Shown here: positions 12,081 through 23,772 of the stretch, piece after piece
Position numbering within the stretch: position 1 is the first letter of the stretch
How the letters are laid out: each line of letters begins with the position of its first letter
From: Rotaria socialis
Lineage: Eukaryota > Rotifera > Eurotatoria > Philodinida > Philodinidae
Assembly (NCBI GenBank): GCA_905331475.1
Contig: CAJNYU010003377.1
Span: 62,001-126,000 of the forward strand
Direction of reading: 5' to 3'
DNA: 64,000 bases
Notes under the pieces: model-generated
The model's input: only the letters and a program-made list of their open reading frames with translations
What the model was told of the DNA's origin: nothing
The model's database searches: none
Program-made: the position numbers and the translations under genes

Positions 12081-13077
12081 TCTTATTGTTACAGTAAATG
12101 AGGACCAATCCAGTCTCTCAGTAGAACTGTTGCTAATCAAAATTTCTCTTAGTATCTATTGATCATTCAGAATGTAAGAATGGTTGAATAGAAACATTCA
12201 TTACAAGAAAGATGATATCTATTACTTGAAACAATCGCATAGATCATCTTGGACGAAAAAAATAAAAACATTTCTAGTGCATGTGAATCATCGTTATATT
12301 TCAACATGAGACTGCAGATAGAATAGAGCAATACATGGGAGCGCTATAGGATCACAACCATTGTTTATGTTCGTATATGACTGCGAGAAAATGGAAAGAA
12401 CTATTGGCTAGCAATTCTACAACCACCAAGAGAGCAGATTTAGTCAGTGTAGATGTCGTTCCCTGTACACTTACGAATATTTTGGCAAGATATGAAAACG
12501 AATCATGAAATAAGATATAGAAATCGATCAGTAAAGAAATATTTTTGAGTGTTTAATACCACATTCCTATCTTCAAAGGAATTCGTATAAATTATATTCA
12601 TATACAAATCGGCTGAGAGCAACTGACTTTTATGATCTTTTTTGCCAACATTCATGTAGTATTTTTAATATTTAGATGAGTATTTCGATTTATAAAATTC
12701 ATTAGGCAATATAAAAATCAATTTATATATCACAGCTAACATAAATGATACTTATTGAAATGTATTCTTTCCAGATTAGTCTTAGTTTGAGACCGTCTCA
12801 TTGATTAATATATACCAATAGTTGCAATAATTTGCATCAACATCATCAAAGATTCATCGTATGTTTAGAGGTCTTTTGCACTGTTTTTTTCTTTTATTTG
12901 AACACCATTCATCAACATCTAGAGTATGTTCAGGAGAGCAAATCGAACATGAATCGTTTTGTCTATCTAATTAGCAGAGACAACGGTTGTGGTCAAAATG
13001 AATCAGTCATAAATTGTGGTGATCATTTCTCTACTCAACATAATGGTATAGTTTTTATAAAATTATTGTTCTAGCTT
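12081..13077. other. Intergenic
   Basis: AT-rich. An 80-codon open frame at 12832-13074 (+) was inspected; it shows no domain, no signal peptide and no splice-supported extension, so it is not called as a gene. Confidence 0.4.
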
Positions 13078-13433
13078 CCCAGGTGAATCAATCCGATACC
13101 GAATCCCATCGGATTCTATGGGGTCCTACCATCCGACGAAATCCCGTTGGATTCCTGGTTCAAGAATCAATGTCGGATCCGACAGTCGTATTTCCAATCA
13201 TATCCGATTGTCGGAACCAATAAAATCCGAAGCATTCCGGTTCCGATTGACGGTTGATGTCGGATTTTATCAGTTTCCGATACTAGGATCCGATATCGAT
13301 TCCGGAACCAGGAATCCGACGATAATCCAATAGTTTCCTTGCGCCTTCTGAAGAGCTCCGTCGGATTCCAATAGGAACCGATCGGAACTCATCGGATCCA
13401 AGGCTAGGATTCATTCTCCTGGGGACACATATT
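13078..13433. mobile_element. CCCAGG-ended foldback rich in CGGAT/ATCCG motifs
   Basis: About 356 bp, richer in GC than its surroundings. The left end reads CCCAGGTGAATCAATC; the right end, read in reverse complement, is CCCAGGAGAATGAATC, so the termini are inverted repeats. The interior is packed with well over ten short direct and inverted copies of TCGGAT/ATCCGA and CGGAAC, giving a secondary-structure-prone block. No coding potential and no clear target duplication. The terminal CCCAGGT hexamer-plus is shared with the element at 20236. Confidence 0.55.
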
Positions 13434-15942
13434 CCCCCTATATATACTCCTCTTTTTTCAATGATAAAGTTAGTTCCATCGTTATGGTACTCATTCGTTA
13501 TTAACGTTAAGAAGGCACAGGGATCTCTAATAAATATACTATTCGATGCAAAAGTTTGATTCTTTACAAAGTGCCCTGTTAATTGTTTACTCACATTCTT
13601 CAGGACAACTTCTGAACGTTTGTACAGTTTCTAACTTACTATACAATTATTGAGCTCATATTTCGGATGTAGCAACTAGATTTTTTTTACAGAAGGATAT
13701 GTATGGCAGTGATCAACATATAAACATTGAATATTTTTAAGCATGTTAAGTGCTTCAAATTCGGTCGACAAAAAAACGTGTCACAGCGTTATGTTTGGTT
13801 TTTGCATTTTTAATCTGAGCGAAAATAGTTTAGAAAAAATACTTTTTACTGCTTGAAATCCCATTCAATTTTCTACAAAAACGGTACCATAAACACTTCA
13901 TTTGAAGAAATTATTTGGCAAGAAATTAGAGCTTTATAAGCAAACCTAGAAAAAAGGGTCCTTTTTTGTCAGTGTTACGCGATGATAAAACCTTTCTAGA
14001 AGCGCGAAAGTTCAGTCGAACTAGGCCACTCTTTCAACATTAATAGATTATGATAAGCTGCGTCGAATGACGTTTGAACGACCTTATTAGCTCTTATACC
14101 TGTCGAGATAATTGCAAAACTATTTGTCAAAATATCACAGCATTACGTTTGGACAAGGCGAGATATATTTAACGAAGAGAGAATAGAAACTTCATTTTCA
14201 TCACCAGGAGAGATAGATGAAATATCAGCACATGAATCTATCGACGATGATAGCGATGCATAGTTTTATTTTCAATAGTTTTATTGAAATAATAAGAACA
14301 TCAGCAACTACTACAATTATATTTTAAACATATGTGCACTATTATCACTATTATGATTAATTTATTATTTTCTTTTGTTTTCTTACAAACTTGATTGGAT
14401 CTTATACGGTCATCATACAAACACAAATATAACAATCTATTTACCATTCTATAGCGATATCTGGATAGTTTTAGTTTCTTTCACGTTCCCGAGAAGAATA
14501 AAATTGCTGTTATTTTCGAACTAAAGTAAGTATATGCAAAATTTGCAGGGCGTGAAGGTATAGCCCTGCCCTGCCCTGAACAGGGCGGATCAATTTTTTA
14601 AAAATTCGCCCTGTGTCCTACCCTGTGGACACCTCTGGTCCGAACGATGGAATGATTGACTATTTCAGACATTGTTAACGCTCACGAGGAGCGACGAACA
14701 CAGTTAACGAATATGTTTATATTCTCTCTGTTTATTCTGTTAGAAAACAAACGTTTATATACGCACGCGAAAACAAGGGCAAGAAAAATGAAGGAAAACG
14801 AAGAGAAAAATGAAAAGACAAAAGAAAAGAAATAGATCGAATCGAGGTATATATGTTATGGTAGAATACACCCTAACAGACATGGATTTATGAGAATAAA
14901 AATCTATCATAGAACTCATCGTGCAGAACTTGCAACAGCATAACTATCGATAGAAAAACAAAGAATCGTTAGTATTTATAATTATTTTACGATTTTGAGT
15001 TCGTATCATCTGATAGAAAAGTGAGTGCTCTGAAATAGTTAACTTTGTATTTGAACAAAAGAGCTTTTGTAGACACATGATATACCCTATCGCGACAATG
15101 ATGGTGCCACTACTTCCATAGGAAGTACCAATACGACAGTAAAACGTCTTTAAATCTCGCGGAGAAGCAGACAAGACTCGTGTTTCGTTTCTGAGACCCA
15201 ATACCTCTGGTTTACTGATATCGTAGAAATGCATAAATAAAAGTATTTCTGAATATCATCATGACAGCAACAGTGGATATGCCTTATACATTTGACAATA
15301 ATATTTCACTTGAAAATAGCATACTAGTAAAGTGTCTATTCATCATTTTTGTAACTAGACACCTACATGGCAGCTATTGAATTTCATGTTGTTTTAAGAA
15401 ATATCTAATACAAACTTGATAATTAGTTCAGTCACATTCGCTACATCGCGAGTATAACTAAAGATCAACAAAATATTTTTGTTGTTGAAATCTATTACAA
15501 ATAATATGGATTATAGTATTGAATTGAAGATAATTTAAGTAAACTCTACCCATAATACTAATGAAGTCTAATTGATACGTCTTGTGGTAAGGTCAGAATT
15601 TCTTTTGAAATTTAGAAAGCTCGTGCGTGACAAGAATAATTATTTTTCCCTGAAGACATTTATTGTTAGTCTAATCACATCTATAACATCTTGCAATAGT
15701 GCGTAAGAAATTCTTCGCAGATAGTGAACGATAATTATCAGCAAGTGCTACGCGTGCATATCATGTATATAAAAACTGATTGATGTTAGAGCTTAACGGA
15801 GACACAATTTTAAGTTTGAATGAACCGCGAGCACAAATTTTCACTGAAAACGTTCATTTATTTATATAGAGAATAAAATACAAAAAATAATAAATTGAAA
15901 CAATTTTTATTGATTGATCAGCCTTATGAAGCATTGATAATA
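13434..15942. other. Intergenic with a hAT-like end at about 14543-14640
   Basis: No gene recognised. A GC-rich patch at about 14543-14640 is built of CAGGGC/GCCCTG motifs. Its right edge, read in reverse, is CAGAGGTGTCCACAGGG, resembling a hAT terminus. A 96-codon open frame at 14944-15234 (-) has no recognisable family. The rest is AT-rich. Confidence 0.4.
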
Positions 15943-18900
15943 TTAAAAGTATGCTTCATTTGGCTCTACTTTGTTTTCATGTGACTTGAAAATGCCTTCT
16001 TGATATTTTTTTATGGCATCGATTTGTGTTCTAATCATGGGTATTTCATTAACAGATGTTACTAATTGGTATACATGCGGTCGTATTTGATTTTCTTCGT
16101 TCTGAACTGTACGATTAAATTGTTGTTCGTATTCTCTTTGAAGTTGTTTCAATTTACGAATCAATTGTTGATTAAAATTGACTAGATCATAACTTCGGCA
16201 AATATATTGTTCTTCATCAATCATTCTAGCAAGGCCCGAAAAAACGGATCAGTTTGTTTTCGTGGATTTATTTGGTAGAAAACGAACCAACTTAATAGAT
16301 GTTTCACAGAGAAATTGATGTTGCTCGTTCAAAGTATCGATTGACATATCAACTTGTTCATCCATCAATTTATAATCAAGTCTATATTGAGTTGGACTTT
16401 GTTGCTTGGAAGTACAATGAAATTATAAAATTACTCACAGGAGCATTGGCATCGAGTATAGAATTTTCTCGTTTGACATATCTGAACATCTATTATATTT
16501 CTTCGAGTCCGTCTATCTATTTATCACTCATGTCAACATTTGATTAGATTATTCTTCAGTAGCTGAGATTTTATTACGACAGGTTCTATCTATTTGAAGA
16601 GTACATCTTAGCAGCAGAGCTGAAAAGGAATTTTCTTCTAGAAAGCTTTTCAAAATGTTTTCTATACTGACCGTATTTGGTAACGAATGAAAATGGCCTA
16701 TCAGAATCCAAAAATGACTAAACTTTTTAACGGTAGACTCACATGTGTAGAATATTGTTGTGGATTGACCAACACAGGTTGCACTGAGCTTGATCAAACA
16801 GTTAGACTCATGTAAAAGAATATTTCGAAAAGTGCTTCGTATAGCTTCCAAAATCGGACGAATCATCAAATTAATTTGTAATTGAGCTTCTTTTGTTGAT
16901 TGCCATTCAATGCTTCTACGATATGGCTGATGAACGTCTTCACTGATAAATTTTTGCAATCGGTTTGATTCTTGTACTGATTGTAGCCAACTTTTTTCGA
17001 AATCTTTTTTATCATCATCACTCAAGTCTAAATGTTTTTGTAGAGCAATTAAATATCGGAAAGATTCACTATCAAAACAGAATGTGTTCTTTTTCTCGAA
17101 CCGAATATTTCTGATTCGAAATGAACCCGCAATGATTTTAATAGTGGGCGAGTATCTCCAGGAGCAAAGTAAGTTGACCGAGCGTTCGCAAAACAAAAGC
17201 AGATATGATCACATATGTTTTCGCCAAAATTCTCAAACGATTGAGTACAACATGATAACTAAAATGAATTTAGTTGACTCTCATTTGGCTTGAGTAAGAG
17301 ACAGATGCAATTTAAATGAGTGAAATTACTTATAAACGAAAATATAGCTTTCATCTTGAGTATCACCTCGTGTATCGCCAAAACCAGGCGTATCAATGAT
17401 ACGGAATAGTTTTCCACGAGAAAAGCCAAAGACGTATGATGTAAGATAATTAGCAAAAGCGCTAATGAATGTTGATTTATCAACTCCAGATTCGCCCAGC
17501 AGAAGAATATTGATATATTTATAGTCTATTGATGATTGTGGTGCTGAAGGTGCGATTCGTTTAGTTGAATTTGAAATCGCTTTCGAATAAGATTCACGTT
17601 TATTTATCATTGGTTCTTTTGACGTTAGAATGGTCATCCTATCTAAATTCCATAGACTATAAGTGAAGTTCGCATAGATAAGACTGCATGTCGGATTAGT
17701 TTCCCGTATCTTCTTCATTTGAGAATAAAGATCTCTCCATTGTTCTTGTAGGTGGGTTTTTAGAGTATCATTTGCACAAAATATAGTTTTATCAAAATCA
17801 TTTTTGAAAAGTATATCGTTGATTAATTGTTCTGTATAGTCGTTTTTAATTCCTAACTGTACGACGTTACAATACTCAATGGCAAATTTTTGGAAGTTTC
17901 TAATTAATTTTCCTTTTGTTTCTAACTGACAAATGGATAATTTGATATTATGAACAGAATTTTAAATTTTGTTAGATATTTTTAAGTTGTTTTGATTATT
18001 GAATAGACTGTTTCGACATGCTCCGCGTCGTACTGGAAAAAGTGAATCGCGAATAGTTTGAATACGATGGTCATGATAACCTTCCAGTTTTGAGAAATCA
18101 ACACGGACACTGTTTATCTGTTCTTGTTGTAATTTTAACATTTTAATTTCTTATACTTGCGCTAGTAAATAATTTTCAAGTGAATCCACCTTAGTCAGGT
18201 CTATTTCAGTCACATCCTCAGTCAATGTATTCTTTTGTAGAGCGAAGTGTTGAATGGAAGTAAGCATATATTTTGATTGACGAGATGTTCATTAGAATTA
18301 TTTCTCAATTGTAAAATTCGTTTGTAAACTTCATTCAAGTTAGTTAACCTGGTTAAATCATGTATATTTGAGAAACATGTAGTAGATATAATTTGATCAA
18401 CTAGATTCTTTTTCTTTCGGTATCCATCCACAGTTGATACGTTATAAATTAAGCTCTGATGTATTTCATCTAACAGGTTATCAAGCTCAATTAGCTGATT
18501 CGGCAGTAATCATACAACAACAACAGCGTGTGCATCGCAAATAATTTTAGTTATCTCATGTGTTGGTAAGGTCTCCGATATGAATGGATTGCGAGATTTT
18601 ATTTCTTCGACTGAATGAGTTCGACACGAGTCTGTTTGACTTTCTAAATAGATGTACAACATGCGAGTATGTTCATCGATAGCTCGAGGATAATCAATAA
18701 GAGATGAAGTGCCAGTTGGTTGTACTGTTTTTAAAAGGATGTTCAATCGTAATGAATCATCAATATCGATCATTTTAAGACAATTTCAACGTTCACCCGT
18801 CAGGTCTACTGATAATATACATTTAATCGTTTTTTTTTTGACGCAGACGATTTTGATTTGTAATCTATATACAGTTTACCCATTATTTGATCTTGACACG

Positions 18901-19036
18901 TGTCATACAGTGATCCGATACTTCCGGTCTGATCAATGGCAATACGACGCTTGACCTCTGCTACAGCTTCTTTGTTTAAATAAGATTGTTTTTCAGCACG
19001 AAATAAGTTTTTAAAACAATCAACGTATGATGCCAT
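15943..19036 (-). pseudogene. Degenerate multi-domain gene: SNTX-like N-terminal region plus AIG1/septin-type G domain
   Basis: Consecutive minus-strand open segments in gene order (19036-18806, 18773-18510, 18431-18222, 17718-17326, about 17400-17259, 17196-16549, 16224-15943) read as one protein broken by frame changes and stops. The first two resemble, from memory, the N-terminal domain shared by fish stonustoxin-type proteins and many non-venomous animal proteins (SLYDTCQD; THEITKIICDAHAVVVV). The fourth carries a P-loop GTPase region: GESGVDKST, where Asp replaces the usual Gly before Lys, and DTPGFGDTRGD as the G3 switch. Downstream pieces keep G-domain-like text (CICLLLKPNES) and a long helical C-terminal part. 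Breaks seen: a stop and frame change between 18806 and 18773, an in-frame TGA at about 18510, frame changes near 18222 and 17340. Some could be introns, but no good splice pairs fit them. No toxicity is implied. The G-domain call is firmer than the SNTX one. Confidence 0.6.
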
Positions 19037-20235
19037 CAGTTATTGATTTAGTATTAGTGATTCAAAATGTTAATTATCAAGTGTAATAATTTGCTCGTAA
19101 TATGCTTCTTAAAGCTGACTGAAATAAGTAATTGAGGGTAAAATAAATCCAACATTTTGGTACGAAAGTTATCAGTGATAAGGCAGTAAGATTTACCGAT
19201 TAGAGAATTCCCGAGCTTCCTCAGCTTTCACAAAGCCCTAATAAATTAGACATCGTACTATCGTTGAGATGAAATTATTTCACAGAAAAATTTAGCAAAG
19301 AATTAAATAACTCAAAAAATTCTCTTCTATAACTTACTTTGTAAAGGACAAACCGTGCTTATATTCGAAATTATTTAAGCAACACTATGCCGAGACATTC
19401 TTCTTCATTTCATTTTGAATCAGAAAGAGAAGAGCGCGACAGAGTCATTTTGATTTCAAGCGTGAAATAAGAAAGTACCATTTATTATCGACCTGATCCT
19501 AAAAACAGCAAAAGACTAAAATGATGCTCTCGATAGGCAAACACACGTGGTGTGCATGAAAAAAAGAGTAATAAAAATGAAATACGCCGGGAAATAACAA
19601 GTTAAGTAAGTTATCTAGAAACTGTTCTAGTCGCCGCGTGCCTATTATTTTGTATTAAAACAATTATTAGTACTAGAGTGAAAAAACTGAGTTGTCATCT
19701 GTTCTTGTGCTTGTGAAATCCATCAGAGACTGCCTTTGGTGTAAACAATATTTGTGTATACGTATAAAGTAATTCATTCGGGGAAGGAAAAGAGTGAATC
19801 GACTTTGGGAATAATCTTTCTAGTTGCATTTAATTTCTTCAAAGTAAATATTAACGATTCGATATTATACTAAATTCGATAGAGAGAAGCGTTGATCATG
19901 AATTCTATAGTCATTCGAGGCAATCGTTTGTATTTTTCATGATTTTATCGCCGGATATGCTGGCCACCGTGTTTCGGCCGTCATTTTTATTTATAATAGT
20001 AAATACTCTTGGTTTTTCATCATGACTAATACAAGTTTGCTATGAATTTGTTGTATTCAAATACCACTGGTATATATGTCCTTGTTGTGCTACTGCAAAA
20101 TAGAAACATATACCAATAGATTGCACTGTTTCAAACAATTTATGGAAAGGAATCAGAAAATGACTCGGTAAAAATTCTTCGCCAAAACTGATATTCTGAT
20201 TAACTAGAAAAAGAAATAAATACGTTTTAAAGATG
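19037..20235. other. Intergenic
   Basis: Upstream of the broken GTPase-like gene. AT-rich, no gene recognised. Confidence 0.4.
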
Positions 20236-20554
20236 CCCAGGTCGTGGACGTACGGCGGGAAACGGCCGGAAAGCACAGGAAAGCGCTGGAAACTGGAAGC
20301 AGTATTCCAGTTGGAAGTTACCGGATTTTCTTCCTGTAGATTCCGATCAACTTCCAGATGTAAAACACAGAAAACTGACCGGAAAACACAGGAAACTGAC
20401 CGGAATCCACAGGAAAAAAATCCGGTAACTTCCAACTGGAATACTGCTTCCAGTTTCCAGTGCTTTCCCATGCTTTCCGGCCAGATACGGTGATTTTTCC
20501 GCATCTTTCCGGCCGGTTCCTACAGTATCCGTCCTCCAGAATCATTGACCTGGG
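20236..20554. mobile_element. CCCAGG-ended foldback rich in CCGGAA motifs
   Basis: Inner arms 20264-20329 and 20417-20482 are reverse complements over 66 bp with only a few mismatches. The outer ends are CCCAGGTC (20236-20243) and GACCTGGG (20547-20554). Between the arms are tandem copies of an ACTGACCGGAAAACACAGG-like unit. Open frames crossing it on both strands are a by-product of the palindrome. No target duplication could be defined. It shares terminal CCCAGGT with the element at 13078. Confidence 0.65.
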
Positions 20555-23500
20555 TGGCCTACATTTAAAAAAGAATCAAGTGAAAAAGTCGCATGTCTCC
20601 AGGAGTCAATTAAAAGAACTTGAGTTGATTTGTGTGCTTCTTCTGTATTCAAAAGTACTTCTGCTACTTCAACCGTCAATGTGACATTAATTGATGTGTT
20701 CAAAGTTTGAACAACTTTCGGCCTACTCAAATCAAATGGATCGCTTTTTTGTCCTACTAATTTATTTAACTTCTACTACAATATATTCAACCAAGAGTTT
20801 CAATTGACGTATTCTATGATGTTTCTAAAACAGGGTATGCATTTTTCATCATTCTCAATGCATCGAGTCAAAAAGTAATTTCTGGTTTTACCGGAAAAAA
20901 TATGAATCATTTAATTATTTGTATTTTGTCTCAATCAGTTACTCAGACGTGCATATTATAGTGCACTATTTTCTCTAATAATTCATGTATTTATAGGAGA
21001 ATTTCTACTCATTATAACGGAAAGCTTTTAATAAAAAAAGTTCCAGTTCAAAAGTTGAGTTGCCTCGATTGTATTCAAAAGTTTCTTTTTTATGATAGCT
21101 TTCAGCTCTTCAATTTTGATGTAAAATATACATTAAAATTGTTTAACACGGCGGCTCATATTTGTTTGATTCAACCGGAAATATTTTATTTTGCATGTCT
21201 ATAATTGAGTCTGTTAAATATACTTCATATTATTCAAGTATAGATCAACGTAACCGTAAGAATCAGCAATAAAACAATATACTACTACAAAAAATAAAAA
21301 ATAAAAAGGTTTTATTGAACGAGACCTTCCGGTGTATTGTTTATTGAAAGGGGTCTTTTATTGTATTGACGATTGTAGCCTAGAAAAAGTCTAAATCATC
21401 GTCTTGTAAAACATCTAAGCGTGAAATCTTCAAAAGAAAGCGAACTTTCGTGTAAACGACTTCGTTTTCTTTATGATTCGATAGAGAATGCGACGAATAA
21501 GATAGGACACAAATTTTCGCTGTTCAGCTTAAAAAAATGGCACCACTTATTTCCAATTGTTTAAATTTCGAATGAAAAGAGTAAAATTCTGAATTAAATA
21601 ATTGAACAGGCGTGAATCTTTGTAAGTTCTTGACGATGAGCGACAGAGCTTTGCGCAACAGAGCAGCACGGATTGCCTATCAATGAATTCTTTTAATTCC
21701 TTTTTGCTTTTCAATTAAATTAAAAATGAAATTAACCACGTTGCAAGAAATCAATGAATTAGAAATTTAGTTTTCTCCTATTACATCCCATCCAGTAATG
21801 AACCAATTACAAATCTATGAATATATATATTTCAAATATCAAAATATCATTTATTTGATTATTACTAAATGATGCGAAAGTCCAGATGTAATATTAAAGA
21901 AAAACAGTAAAAAAGTACCTAGTTATTTAAAAACAAAACTTTAGATAAGCGAGGAATACAACAAACTTTTTTCTGCCGACAATTTTTACCGATACATATT
22001 ACTTCAAACTTTTCGTCGGCTGCAAAATTTTCCCGATGTGTATCTTTGCATCTTGATCGCCTTTTTGTCAACAATCTTATTGGTTTTACTAAGAAAAACT
22101 TTTTCGAACGTTATCTCTCAGCGCATTCCATCAATGGTTGTTCTTGCTCGTTGTCTTTTCCCTATTAATTTTGACAAAACACCAAGAACATATGTCCGAA
22201 CGATATTCACAATTGCATTTGTTAATGATTGCACACGCTGTGTGCGAACTTTAAATTTTGTCATGACAAAATTTATTATTGAATACAAATATTTTGAAGT
22301 CTTCAATCATCTCAATCATTTTAATACAGAAATTCTTTAGTATAGACAAAGAAACCATACGAAATACAGCGAAGCAATTATCATGCTTATACATTCGAAT
22401 GCCATGAAATGCACCCTCATAATACCATGTTTATTCATGTCTATTGCTTATGTGCTAAGTATATTGATTTTTATATGAATGGGAATCCTCAAAAAGAAAA
22501 GAAGAAAAAGAAGCACATTAGCACATAACGTTTTTCAATGACACAAAACAGGGAAGAAAAAATTTGATTTTTTTCATAGTAAATTTCTCCTACACACGCA
22601 ACCTTAGAGTCATATTTATTCATACCTAGTTGGTTTTAATGGCATGATCGGGAAGTAGTTTGTATTTTATTTCTGGTTGAGTAAGCGATAAGAAAATGAA
22701 AATAAAATTTTTTACTTATTCATGCTACGATAAAATAATATAGTGGCATATGCTTATTCTTGCAGAAATCGAGCATATGTGTCAATTGAAAACTCAGATC
22801 TACCTCCCTGGTCATTTATGATACGACTCAAAATTGCATTGAAGACAACTGATGATCAGCGCGTCTGAATATTGATGATATTTTTCTCCAACAGATCACA
22901 CGTGCCGGCACATGAATGGTGCGCATGATCTAGTATTTGACGATTAATATAGGAATGAGTGGTGACTGTTAGGAATATTTCAATTTAGTAGCTTTCAAGA
23001 GGACTGAATTGTTAATATGACCCTCATTAGAACTTTGCTGTAACTTCATTAAACATTCATAAGTCGTGACTTGTAAGAATGTGTTTATTCATTTGGTTGC
23101 GTACGCCCACTGTCAAGAAGAATTTTCTTTTTCTAAAGGATCATGCATATTTCTCTACGTGTGAAAATATCAACAGATCCTAGATCGTGCATACGCACGT
23201 CGATTCATTTGACAACGACGAATGGCATAGATTTCATTCAAAACATTATAAGTATACAATTTCTATAGATATAAATAATAAACTCGATGGCTTCATTTAT
23301 TTGAAAAAGAAAAATGATTAATGATTAACAATAATAGGATCCAGATTTTGTTTTTCGGCTATGCATTGTTTTCACAAGACATATGGCAAAAGTTTGTGCA
23401 AATCAATAAGAATATTTTCTAATCATCATCATTCAATGAATTGTTCTGCTAATCATCGATACACAAGTCAATATTTTTCAGGCATAAGAACTAAGTCATC

Positions 23501-23655
23501 TACTATTTTTATTCCATTAGTTTGACAGAACATTGACATAGCGAACAAGTAAAGAAAAAAACAAAAAGAAATCGTTGTTGTTTTATCACATTTGAATGCA
23601 ATGAAAAACCGAGGCCCACACAAGTACAGTTAAGTATAATAAATCATTCTATGAA
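20555..23655. other. Long intergenic region
   Basis: About 3.1 kb between the foldback element and the last exon of the Ca2+-ATPase. A minus-strand frame at 20542-20730 (STRONG only in length, with the stretch NTSINVTLTVEVAEVLL) has a faint likeness to a Cys-loop receptor extracellular segment but no further exons. An open frame at 22038-22340 (+) lies in partly palindromic sequence and shows no family. No gene is called. Confidence 0.4.
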
Positions 23656-23772
23656 TTACTCCGATTCTATTTCAACATTATTTAAATCATTTGATACCGG
23701 TGCTTTGTTCTTCATTGATAATAATGGATGATTAGATAATGGTGGTTGATAGAAAGCATCGACAACGGCAAT
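23656..23772 (-). CDS. PMCA candidate last exon C3
   Basis: Acceptor TATTCATAG then phase-0 coding of 38 residues beginning [11 protein letters not shown] and ending NNVEIESE and TAA. IAVVDAF again fits the helix pattern (hydrophobic-x-V-V-x-x-F), but the basic residue is replaced by Asp, so calmodulin binding could be weakened. The tail lacks a PDZ ligand. It lies 936 bp beyond C2. Confidence 0.55.
   Translation of the reverse strand: MAVVDAFYQPPLSNHPLLSMKNKAPVSNDLNNVEIESE

Noticed and set aside
14944..15234. 96-codon open frame on the minus strand
   Set aside because: No recognisable domain, no splice partners, AT-rich codon use typical of chance frames.
20040..20730. Minus-strand open frames that might be one gene interrupted by the foldback element
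   Set aside because: The pieces on each side are in different frames and show no shared family; a weak likeness of 20730-20555 to a Cys-loop receptor segment has no supporting exons.
22038..22340. 100-codon open frame with a hydrophobic start
   Set aside because: Overlaps an opposite-strand frame in partly palindromic sequence and lacks family features.
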